Source: JADHTT01 sp964633845 | GTDB lineage: Bacteria; Campylobacterota; Campylobacteria; Campylobacterales; Arcobacteraceae | Direction: 5' to 3' | Length of the DNA stretch: 64,000 nucleotides | NCBI GenBank assembly: GCA_964633845.1 | Contig: CAZWLA010000002.1 | Coordinates: forward strand, 19,732-83,731 | Part shown: one piece after another, positions 17,304 to 24,805 of the stretch | Layout: each line of letters opens with the position of its first letter | Numbering within the stretch: position 1 is the stretch's first letter | Notes under the pieces: generated by a model | What the model was told of the DNA's origin: nothing | Seen by the model: the letters and a program-made list of their open reading frames with translations, nothing else | Database searches by the model: none | Position numbers and translations under genes: made by a program

Positions 17304-17969
17304 CTATTTTAAAGAATTTAAATATGCAATTAATGCAACAATCTCAGGAATCTCACCATTTGCAACGGCATTCTTCACATCTTGATTTTTCATATCAGCA
17401 ACAATAAGCTTTGCATCTTCTAAAGCAGCAGCTTTAGCTTCAGGCCATGAACCTAATGCTGGCATACCTTCTTGATCATAAGGTACAGCAAACACTTGCT
17501 TTTGTGTATTAGCATTTGCATATGCAGTTGCTACATCAGCTTTATTGTCAAACATATGTGGATATGCAGGCATAACTGTACCAGGTACAACAGATGCTGG
17601 ATCCATCATATGATTTTCATGCCAGTCAGTAGTTCTATAATTACCAACTCTCATTAAATCTGGACCAGTTCTTTTTGATCCCCATAAGAATGGTCTATCA
17701 TAAGCATACTCACCAGATAATGAATACATACCATATCTATCAGTCTCAGACTTAAATGGTCTAATTAACTGCGAATGACAAGCATTACAAGAATCTTTAA
17801 TATAAACTTGTCTACCTGCTAACTCAAGTACAGAGTATGGTTTAGTACCTACTACTGGTTGAGATTGTTTAGCAAAATCAGGAATTACTTCAATAATACC
17901 TGCGAATGAAACTGTTAAAAATACTGCTACCGCAAAGAAAAACGGTCTTTGTTCTAACCAATGAAACAT
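17304..17969 (-). CDS. ccoO: cbb3-type cytochrome c oxidase subunit II (monohaem)
   Basis: Membrane-anchored cytochrome c subunit. There is a single CxxCH (CNACHSQ) near residue 59 with the surrounding GRQVYIKDSCNACHSQLIRPF, a membrane anchor at residues 9-26 (FFFAVAVFLTVSFAGIIEV), and PGTVMPAYPHMF with the axial Met. 221 residues, normal. Directly downstream of ccoN. Confidence 0.96.
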   Translation of the reverse strand: MFHWLEQRPFFFAVAVFLTVSFAGIIEVIPDFAKQSQPVVGTKPYSVLELAGRQVYIKDSCNACHSQLIRPFKSETDRYGMYSLSGEYAYDRPFLWGSKRTGPDLMRVGNYRTTDWHENHMMDPASVVPGTVMPAYPHMFDNKADVATAYANANTQKQVFAVPYDQEGMPALGSWPEAKAAALEDAKLIVADMKNQDVKNAVANGEIPEIVALIAYLNSLK

Positions 17970-17984
17970 ATTTTCCCCTTTCTC

Positions 17985-19457
17985 TTAAGCGCCCATAGGC
18001 GAAGCATTTGTAGGCTCTTTATCAAGCACTCTACCACAAGTTGCAGTTTTGTACATGTTGTAAGCAAACATAAAGAATCCAATTAAGTACAGTAATCCAC
18101 CTACAGCTCTAATAGTGTAGTAAGGTTGAAGTACATTAACAGTATCAATAAATGAGTAAACTAGTGAACCATATTCATCATAAGCTCTCCACATCATACC
18201 TTGTGTGATACCAGCGATCCACATAGATGTAAAGTAAAGTACGATTGCAACAGTTTGTAACCAGAATTGAGTCTCCATAAGTGACTTAGAGTAGATTTCT
18301 CTTTTGTACATTCTTGGAGCCATGTGGAATAGTGCAGCCATAATCATGAATACAACCCATCCTAGTACACCATCATGTACGTGACCTGGAATCCAGTCAG
18401 TAAAGTGAGCAATAGCATTTACAGATTTAATAGCTTGAATTGGTCCTTCAATAGTTGATAACATATAGAAAGTAGAAGCCATAATTAAGAATTTGATTAA
18501 TGGATTAGTTTGTAACTGTCCCCACTCACCTTTCATAGTAAGAAGCATATTAATAGCTGAACCCCATGATGGTAAAATAAGTACAACAGACATAACAGAA
18601 CCCATAGTTTGCATCCAATCTGGAACCGTAGAATAAACTAAGTGGTGACCACCAGCCCATACGTAAACAAACATTAATCCCCAGAATGCAGCAATAGATA
18701 ATTTATAAGAATAAACATTTTGCCCAGACTCTTTTGGTAAGATGTAGTATATCATTGCAACAATTGGAGTTGTAAATACGAAACCAACTGCATTATGTCC
18801 ATACCACCACTCAACTAGTGCATCATTTGTACCAGCATAAGCAGAAATTGAATGCATAACACTACTTGGAGCACCATCTGCAAATAGCATAGTAGGAACT
18901 TCCATATTGTTAAATAAGTATAACATTGCAACTGCTAAGAATGCACCAATGTAATACCAAATAGAGATATATAAAGTTCTCTCTCTTCTAATACCAATTA
19001 GACCGAAGATTGAGATTCCCCATAAAACCCACCATACAACTACAAGTAAATCTAGTGGCCACTCTAATTCAGCATACTCTTTTGAAGTAGTGATACCTGC
19101 AAGTAAAGTTACAACTGCTAATAAAATTGTAATAAAGTATAATACAAAGTGAAGCTTAGCTACACCCATTAAGAAAGGTGATTCTTTTAAAGAAACCTTT
19201 AAAACTCTTTGCGCGATGTAATACCACGTCGCGAAAATACCAGAAAGAGCAAAACCAAATGCCACACCATTTGTGTGTAAAGGTCTTAATCTTGAAAAAG
19301 TACCATATTCCCCAGCTAAGTTGTTTAGCTCCGGAAATGCTAGTTGAAATGCTAAAATAACACCAACAAGCATACCAATAATACCAAATAAAATAGTTGC
19401 AAAAGTAAATGCTTTTGCAATACTGTAATCATAATCGATTGCTGTACTATTTGACAT
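17985..19457 (-). CDS. ccoN: cbb3-type cytochrome c oxidase catalytic subunit I
   Basis: Haem-copper oxidase subunit with high oxygen affinity, the terminal oxidase for microaerobic growth. Haem and copper ligands are visible in RPLHTNGVAFG (His near 60), WWYGHNAVGF (CuB His), GGHHLVYS and HVHDGVLGW. About 12 membrane helices; 490 residues. It has a strong ribosome-binding site (AGGAGG), consistent with it being the first gene of ccoNOQP. Confidence 0.97.
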   Translation of the reverse strand: MSNSTAIDYDYSIAKAFTFATILFGIIGMLVGVILAFQLAFPELNNLAGEYGTFSRLRPLHTNGVAFGFALSGIFATWYYIAQRVLKVSLKESPFLMGVAKLHFVLYFITILLAVVTLLAGITTSKEYAELEWPLDLLVVVWWVLWGISIFGLIGIRRERTLYISIWYYIGAFLAVAMLYLFNNMEVPTMLFADGAPSSVMHSISAYAGTNDALVEWWYGHNAVGFVFTTPIVAMIYYILPKESGQNVYSYKLSIAAFWGLMFVYVWAGGHHLVYSTVPDWMQTMGSVMSVVLILPSWGSAINMLLTMKGEWGQLQTNPLIKFLIMASTFYMLSTIEGPIQAIKSVNAIAHFTDWIPGHVHDGVLGWVVFMIMAALFHMAPRMYKREIYSKSLMETQFWLQTVAIVLYFTSMWIAGITQGMMWRAYDEYGSLVYSFIDTVNVLQPYYTIRAVGGLLYLIGFFMFAYNMYKTATCGRVLDKEPTNASPMGA

Positions 19458-19513
19458 TAATATCCTCCTAAAATTAAATTTGTAAAGTCACAAAATCGTC
19501 ACTTATCAAGCAA

Positions 19514-19519
19514 ATTATA
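19514..19519 (-). promoter_or_regulatory. Candidate -10 box of the ccoNOQP operon
   Basis: On the minus strand TATAAT (complement of 19514-19519) lies 57 bases upstream of the ccoN ATG. GTCAC occurs twice between it and the gene (plus strand 19489-19493 and 19499-19503), which might be regulator half-sites in the leader. Prediction only. Confidence 0.45.
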
Positions 19520-19573
19520 GCGACTTATAGTTAAATTTAGGTTAAAAATGTATAATTTTTTATTAAGTTTAAG

Positions 19574-19780
19574 TTAAGAGTTACTTTTTTTGCTATTCTG
19601 TTGCTTCTTTTCTCGCTTAATTGCATCATTCAAATCATCTGGTGAATCAAAGAGTAATCCACTATTTTGCTTCTCTGCATCATCAAACTGTCCACTTTTT
19701 GCACCCCAAATTACAAAACCAAGTACAGCCATACTTAAAATAAGTCCAAATGTTAATTCCATTATTAATATACCATTCAT
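19574..19780 (-). CDS. ccoS: cbb3-type oxidase assembly protein CcoS
   Basis: 68-residue protein with one membrane helix (LTFGLILSMAVLGFVIWGAKSGQFDD) whose end matches the CcoS/FixS pattern WAxxxGQFDD. It takes part in maturation of cbb3 oxidase, probably cofactor insertion. It is directly downstream of ccoI with no gap, as in fixI-fixS pairs. An internal ATG at 19762 would shorten it by six residues. Confidence 0.9.
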   Translation of the reverse strand: MNGILIMELTFGLILSMAVLGFVIWGAKSGQFDDAEKQNSGLLFDSPDDLNDAIKREKKQQNSKKSNS

Positions 19781-22147
19781 CTAATTTTCCTTTTTAATTC
19801 TTAAAGAGTTTCCTACTACTAGCAATGAACTTAAACTCATAGACAAAGCAGCCACTAAAGGTATCACATATCCTAATACTGCAAGTGGGATTGTCACTAT
19901 ATTATAAATAAGAGATATTGCTAAGTTTTGCTTAATAAACTTAAATGTCTTTTGTGAGATTTTAAAACTATGCAATAATCCATCAAGTGAATTATCTAAT
20001 ACTACAATATCACTAAGAGATATACTTACATCTGCTCCACTTTTCATAGCTACTGATATGTCTGATATTGCTAATGCTGGAGCATCATTAATACCATCAC
20101 CAACCATAACTATTATTTCACCATCTTCTTTTAGTTGTTTAATATAGTCTGCTTTATTAGCTGGTGTCATATTTGCTTTGTATTCATTGATATTAAGTTG
20201 CTTAGCAACTTTTGATGCAACATGATTGTTATCACCTGTAAGCATTACTATATTGATATTGTTTGCTTTTAGGTAGTCAATAATATTGCTTGCATCATCT
20301 TTTATACTATCCTCTAATTCAAATGATCCATAGATTTGATCATCTTTTATAAAACTATAGCTTGTATACTTGGAATTATTATCTAATTTTCCACCAAAAA
20401 GTTTTATCTCTTTATATATAGCACTCATACCTAAAGCTGGTATTTGTGTAGTATCATCTAGTTCAACTAATGATATGTCTTTATAATTGTTTTCTAAGTA
20501 TAATTTAATAGCTTTACTTACTGGATGATTAGAGCTATCAGCTAGTGAGTATAATATATTTAAATCTTCACTATTTAAATTCTTAATATTTGCCGTTTTT
20601 ACATTAAGTTTTGCATTTGTCAATGTACCAGTCTTATCAAATACAACAGTAGTAGCCTTTGCCATAGTTTCTAAAAATTTAGCCTCTTTAAATAATATCC
20701 TCTTTTTTGCAAGCTGATTTATACCTATTAAACTTGCCATTGGTGTTGCTAGGGCTAAAGCACATGGGCAAGCTATAATTATTACAGAAATAGCATTTAT
20801 AAGTGCATTCTCAAATTCACTAAGATAAAAATACCAACCTAGAAATGTAAGTAGTGCTATAGAAAGAATAGATATTGAGAATGATTTAGATAGCTCATTA
20901 GCTTTATTTTCTATATCTGGTTTTTTTGACAATGAATCTTCTATAAGTGTCACTATATTATTTAAAGTAGAGTGTTCAAAATCACTAGTAGCTTTATACC
21001 TTATTACACTATCTAGATTAATAGTACCACCATAGACTATCGAATCCTTAGATTTTGATATTGGTATGGATTCACCAGATATACTAGATTCATCAAAATT
21101 ACTTTGACCTGAAATCACTATACCATCTACACTAGCTTTTTCGCCAACCTTAAGCTCCACAATATCATCAAGCATAATCTCATCTATAGCTATCTCACAT
21201 TTTTGATCACTTCTAATAACTGTAGCTTCAGTAGGAATTTGTGACTTAATTGTATCAAGCGTATCAACTGCACTTTTCTTACCAATAACCTCTAAATATT
21301 TTCCAACTAAAATAAATGTAATAATCATAGCAACAGAATCAAAATAGCTATGTCCATATCCTCCTACCATCACATATATTGAATAGATATACGCTAAAGT
21401 TGCTCCTGATGATACAAGTAAGTCCATATTTACTATTTTATTTTTTAGTCCAAAGTATGCACCTTTGAAAAATATACTACCACTATAAAAAAGTACAGGA
21501 GTAGCTAGTATAAATTCTGCAACATGTATTGCTTTTAAAATTTCATCATCAATTCCTGTGAAAAATCCTGTATACTTGGCAACACCAATCATCATAAGAT
21601 TTAAACTCACTACAATTGCAACTAACATCTTAATGAAAAAATCTTTTTTGGCTTTTGTAGCCTTTTGTTCTTTGATACTCTTATCATATGGATAAGCATT
21701 GTAACCTATACTTCGTATCTTCGCTATAATTTCAGACAAGCTAATTTTGTCACTGTCCCAAATGATTACAGCTTTATTGTTTGTAAAGTTGATATTCACT
21801 TCAATGATACCATCTGTATCATATAGTATCTTTTCGTTTAGCCATATACAAGCAGCACAATGGATACCTTCTATAATAAGATCAACTTTTTTGTAGCCAT
21901 TATTATCTAGTTTTACATATCTTTTTTCAAAACTTTCACGATCAAATTTACTAATATCATCATCCACTGTTATTGGAGGTGCAATTGTATTATTTCCCAT
22001 CTTATCATAAAAGCTATCTAGACCATCATCTTTAAGTAGGTGGTATATTCCTTGACATCCATTACAACAGAAATTTAAATCGCCATCTTTTATCATCACA
22101 TCTTGATCAAATTCTATATGACAATGGTTACATTTTACAATAGACAC
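19781..22147 (-). CDS. ccoI: Copper-transporting P1B-type ATPase CcoI/FixI
   Basis: Heavy-metal P-type ATPase that supplies copper for cbb3 oxidase assembly. Domain order: an N-terminal Cys-rich zinc-ribbon-like motif (CNHCHIEF, CCNGCQG), an HMA domain with GIHCAACIWL near residue 95, membrane helices, the actuator motif SGESIPIS, the ion motif CPC (ACPCALALATP) near residue 460, the phosphorylation site DKTGTLT near 505 and the hinge GDGINDAPAL. 788 residues. Together with ccoS and ccoG it forms the maturation set for the oxidase encoded next door. Confidence 0.94.
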   Translation of the reverse strand: MSIVKCNHCHIEFDQDVMIKDGDLNFCCNGCQGIYHLLKDDGLDSFYDKMGNNTIAPPITVDDDISKFDRESFEKRYVKLDNNGYKKVDLIIEGIHCAACIWLNEKILYDTDGIIEVNINFTNNKAVIIWDSDKISLSEIIAKIRSIGYNAYPYDKSIKEQKATKAKKDFFIKMLVAIVVSLNLMMIGVAKYTGFFTGIDDEILKAIHVAEFILATPVLFYSGSIFFKGAYFGLKNKIVNMDLLVSSGATLAYIYSIYVMVGGYGHSYFDSVAMIITFILVGKYLEVIGKKSAVDTLDTIKSQIPTEATVIRSDQKCEIAIDEIMLDDIVELKVGEKASVDGIVISGQSNFDESSISGESIPISKSKDSIVYGGTINLDSVIRYKATSDFEHSTLNNIVTLIEDSLSKKPDIENKANELSKSFSISILSIALLTFLGWYFYLSEFENALINAISVIIIACPCALALATPMASLIGINQLAKKRILFKEAKFLETMAKATTVVFDKTGTLTNAKLNVKTANIKNLNSEDLNILYSLADSSNHPVSKAIKLYLENNYKDISLVELDDTTQIPALGMSAIYKEIKLFGGKLDNNSKYTSYSFIKDDQIYGSFELEDSIKDDASNIIDYLKANNINIVMLTGDNNHVASKVAKQLNINEYKANMTPANKADYIKQLKEDGEIIVMVGDGINDAPALAISDISVAMKSGADVSISLSDIVVLDNSLDGLLHSFKISQKTFKFIKQNLAISLIYNIVTIPLAVLGYVIPLVAALSMSLSSLLVVGNSLRIKKEN

Positions 22148-22184
22148 TAATATACTCCTTTAATTATAAGTTAAGATAATCTAT

Positions 22185-22236
22185 ATTATAATACTTTCTA
22201 ATGTAACTATTTTGTCACATAAATTTGTACTATAAT
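22185..22236. promoter_or_regulatory. Symmetric divergent promoter/operator between ccoI and ccoG
   Basis: A minus-strand TATAAT (complement of 22185-22190) and a plus-strand TATAAT (22231-22236) lie exactly 10 bases on either side of a 20-bp imperfect palindrome (22201-22220, arms ATGTAAC and GTCACAT, one mismatch per arm pair). The palindrome covers both expected -35 positions, so one dimeric regulator could control ccoIS and ccoG together. A second TATAAT for ccoG lies at 22252-22257. The regulator is unknown; a CRP/FNR-like or MerR-like factor is possible. Confidence 0.55.
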
Positions 22237-22294
22237 ACTTATTAATTAAGCTATAATAGTCAAAATAGATTTAAACTTCACAAAGGAAGATAGA

Positions 22295-23659
22295 ATGAAC
22301 TATAGAATAAAGAGATATTGGGCTTATATAGCTGCGACTGTTGTTGCTATTGTAACCCCATTTATTCAAATTAATGGAAATCAAATATTTTTATTATCAT
22401 TTGATAAGAAACAACTTCACCTTTTAGGTATTGCATTTGATATGCAAGAACTTTATATGATGCCATTTTTACTTATGATACTATTTATTGGTATATTTGC
22501 AGTAACAGCTGTGGGTGGTAGAGCATGGTGTGGATGGGCTTGTCCACAAACAATATTTAGGGTAATTTATAGAGATTTTATTGAAACTAAACTTTTAGGT
22601 TTAAGACGAATTAAAAATAAACAAAAAGAACCAGATTGGTCTAAACCTGAAAATGCATCTAAAAGAGTAGTAGCAATTTTAATTTGGACTGCTCTATCTT
22701 TATTAGCTGCTGCTGACTTTATGTGGTACTTTATACCTCCAGAAGATTTCTTTAAATATATGGCAAATCCTATGGATCACACTATGCTTCTTGGGTTTAT
22801 TATTGGTATTACTTTATTTTTAGTTTACGATGTAATATGGCTAAAAGAAGATTTTTGTATCTATATCTGTCCTTACTCTAGAGTTCAATCTGTACTATAT
22901 GATGACGATACAATTCAAGCTATTTACTCTGAAAAAAGAGGTGGTCAGATTTGGAAAGATGATGAGCAAATAATATTTAAAGCAAAAGATTTAGCCCAAG
23001 AATATGATTGTACGGCTTGTAGTTCATGTGTTACAGTATGTCCTACAGGTATTGATATTAGAAAAGGGGCACAACTAGAATGTATAAATTGTCTAGAGTG
23101 TGTAGATGCTTGTACTCAAGTACAAGGAAAATTAGGAAAAGAAAGTTTAGTACAATGGGCAAGCACAAATGAAGTTGAGAACGATAAAGAAACTCCATTT
23201 TTAAGATCCAAAACATACATGTATGGAGCAGCATTAATAATTATTGTAGGTATGTTATTTGTAATGGGTGGCAAAAAAGAATATATGCTACTTAATGTAA
23301 ATAAGACTACTCAAGCATATAAAATCAAAGATGATGGTAAAAAAGTTGTAAATAACTTTGTATTACTTTTCCAAAATACACAAAGTAAAAAATATACATA
23401 TGATTTAGAAGTAGTTGGAGAATATAAAGGGAAGATTTATATAGAAAGATTTAAACCATTTCAACTAAGTCGTGGAAAATTATCTAAAAAAGTGATTAGA
23501 TTATCTACAACTTCTAAGCTAAGTGACAATAAAAATTCAAGTACTCCTATAACTGTTATGCTTAAAGCATATGCTATAGAGGATCCTGAAAAGATTCATG
23601 TCTTAAGAAAAGCTGTATTCATATATCCAAGAGCAGATGAGCTTAAAATAAATGATTAA
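22295..23659 (+). CDS. ccoG: cbb3 oxidase accessory ferredoxin CcoG (FixG/RdxA)
   Basis: Membrane iron-sulfur protein, reported in other bacteria as a Cu(II) reductase needed for cbb3 maturation. The sequence has N-terminal membrane helices, the GGRAWCGWACPQTIFR motif near residue 75, YICPYSRVQSVL near 195, two ferredoxin motifs (CTACSSCVTVCP and CINCLECVDAC) around residues 235-275, another membrane helix near 310 and a C-terminal Ig-like domain. 454 residues. Divergent from ccoI with a shared promoter region. Confidence 0.95.
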   Translation: MNYRIKRYWAYIAATVVAIVTPFIQINGNQIFLLSFDKKQLHLLGIAFDMQELYMMPFLLMILFIGIFAVTAVGGRAWCGWACPQTIFRVIYRDFIETKLLGLRRIKNKQKEPDWSKPENASKRVVAILIWTALSLLAAADFMWYFIPPEDFFKYMANPMDHTMLLGFIIGITLFLVYDVIWLKEDFCIYICPYSRVQSVLYDDDTIQAIYSEKRGGQIWKDDEQIIFKAKDLAQEYDCTACSSCVTVCPTGIDIRKGAQLECINCLECVDACTQVQGKLGKESLVQWASTNEVENDKETPFLRSKTYMYGAALIIIVGMLFVMGGKKEYMLLNVNKTTQAYKIKDDGKKVVNNFVLLFQNTQSKKYTYDLEVVGEYKGKIYIERFKPFQLSRGKLSKKVIRLSTTSKLSDNKNSSTPITVMLKAYAIEDPEKIHVLRKAVFIYPRADELKIND

Positions 23660-23719
23660 TTAAGTTATGCTTAAATCATTTAACCAGTCTTGTGTAGCAG
23701 ATTAATTTAAAACTATTTG

Positions 23720-23732
23720 CTGTACAATACAG
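23720..23732. promoter_or_regulatory. Inverted repeat overlapping the ahpC -10 box
   Basis: CTGTA-N3-TACAG (23720-23732) overlaps a good -10 (TACAAT 23723-23728). A repressor bound here would block RNA polymerase, fitting a peroxide- or redox-responsive control of ahpC-sor. No Fur/PerR consensus is recognised. Prediction only. Confidence 0.4.
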
Positions 23733-23763
23733 AATATAAATTAAAAATACAAGGAAACAAAAT

Positions 23764-24360
23764 ATGTTAGTAACAAAAAAAGCACCTGACTTTACAGCAA
23801 CAACTGTACTTGCTGATGGTCAGATAGTAGAGGATTTTAACTTATACGAAAACTTTGGAGAAAAGGGAACTGTATTATTCTTTTATCCATTAGATTTTAC
23901 ATTTGTATGTCCATCAGAAATTATCGCATTTTCTAAAAGAGTTGAAGATTTCAAAGAAAGAGGCGTAAATGTAATTGGTGTTTCTGTTGATTCTCAATTC
24001 TCACACTTTGCATGGAGAGAAACTCCAGTAAATCAAGGTGGAATTGGAAGAGTTAATATGCCATTAGTAGCAGATTTAACTAAATCTATTTCATCTGATT
24101 ATGATGTATTATTAGATGGTGGTGTTGCATTAAGAGGATCTTTCTTAATTGATGCAGATGGAACTATTAGACATGCAGTAATCAATGATTTACCACTTGG
24201 TAGAAATATTGATGAGATGGTAAGAATGGTAGATACTATGATTTTTACAAATGAGCATGGTGAAGTTTGTCCAGCTGGTTGGGCAAAAGGTGATGAGGGG
24301 ATGAAAGCAGATACTGCTGGAGTTGCTGAATATTTAGCAAAACACGAGGGAGATTTATAA
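23764..24360 (+). CDS. ahpC: 2-Cys peroxiredoxin (AhpC/Tsa type)
   Basis: Reduces hydrogen peroxide and alkyl hydroperoxides. The peroxidatic Cys49 is in FYPLDFTFVCPSEI and the resolving Cys in GEVCPAGW near residue 170. The GGIG loop, characteristic of peroxide-sensitive typical 2-Cys enzymes, is present. 198 residues, normal. No AhpF partner is seen; Campylobacterota enzymes use thioredoxin. Followed by superoxide reductase, making a two-gene oxygen-defence unit. Confidence 0.95.
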   Translation: MLVTKKAPDFTATTVLADGQIVEDFNLYENFGEKGTVLFFYPLDFTFVCPSEIIAFSKRVEDFKERGVNVIGVSVDSQFSHFAWRETPVNQGGIGRVNMPLVADLTKSISSDYDVLLDGGVALRGSFLIDADGTIRHAVINDLPLGRNIDEMVRMVDTMIFTNEHGEVCPAGWAKGDEGMKADTAGVAEYLAKHEGDL

Positions 24361-24361
24361 T

Positions 24362-24745
24362 ATGCCAAAAATTAACAAATACGTAAATATTGGTGAAGTA
24401 GAAAGAGAAGCTAAAAAAGATTTAATTGATAGACACAGTCCATTTATTCACTGTGCTGACACTGCAACTGCAGGAGAGCCTTTTGAAGTAACTGTAAAAA
24501 TGGGGAACGAATATACTCATCCAGATGATTTTGATCATTATATTGAGTCTGTTACACTATTTAATGGTGATACTCAATTAGCTAAAGCTTCTTATATTCC
24601 AGGAACACTAGGAAATACTAAAGCTCATAATACTACAACTTTTACAATTATCCCAACTGGTAAGAAATTAGACCTAGTTGCACATGGATACTGTACTAAA
24701 CATGGTATCTGGGAAGGTACGGCTGTAGAAGTAACTGTTAACTAA
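24362..24745 (+). CDS. Superoxide reductase (neelaredoxin-type, class II)
   Basis: Reduces superoxide to hydrogen peroxide without making oxygen. The Fe(His)4Cys ligands can be placed at H25, H53, H59, C111 and H114 (RHSPF, YTHPDDFDH, CTKHGIWEG). The N-terminal desulforedoxin domain of class I enzymes is missing, so this is the one-iron type. 127 residues. It starts 1 base after ahpC, whose product can remove the peroxide it forms. Such enzymes are typical of anaerobes and microaerophiles. Confidence 0.93.
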   Translation: MPKINKYVNIGEVEREAKKDLIDRHSPFIHCADTATAGEPFEVTVKMGNEYTHPDDFDHYIESVTLFNGDTQLAKASYIPGTLGNTKAHNTTTFTIIPTGKKLDLVAHGYCTKHGIWEGTAVEVTVN

Positions 24746-24774
24746 TTTATATAGTTAAAACAATTCCACTTTCA

Positions 24775-24800
24775 AGCCTCGCATCTGCGGGGCTTTTTTT
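24775..24800 (+). terminator. Terminator of ahpC-sor
   Basis: GC-rich hairpin, arms AGCCTCGCA (24775-24783) and TGCGGGGCT (24786-24794) with one G-U pair, followed by seven T. Good intrinsic terminator for the plus strand, placed between sor and the convergent glnS. Confidence 0.88.
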
Positions 24801-24805
24801 ATATC

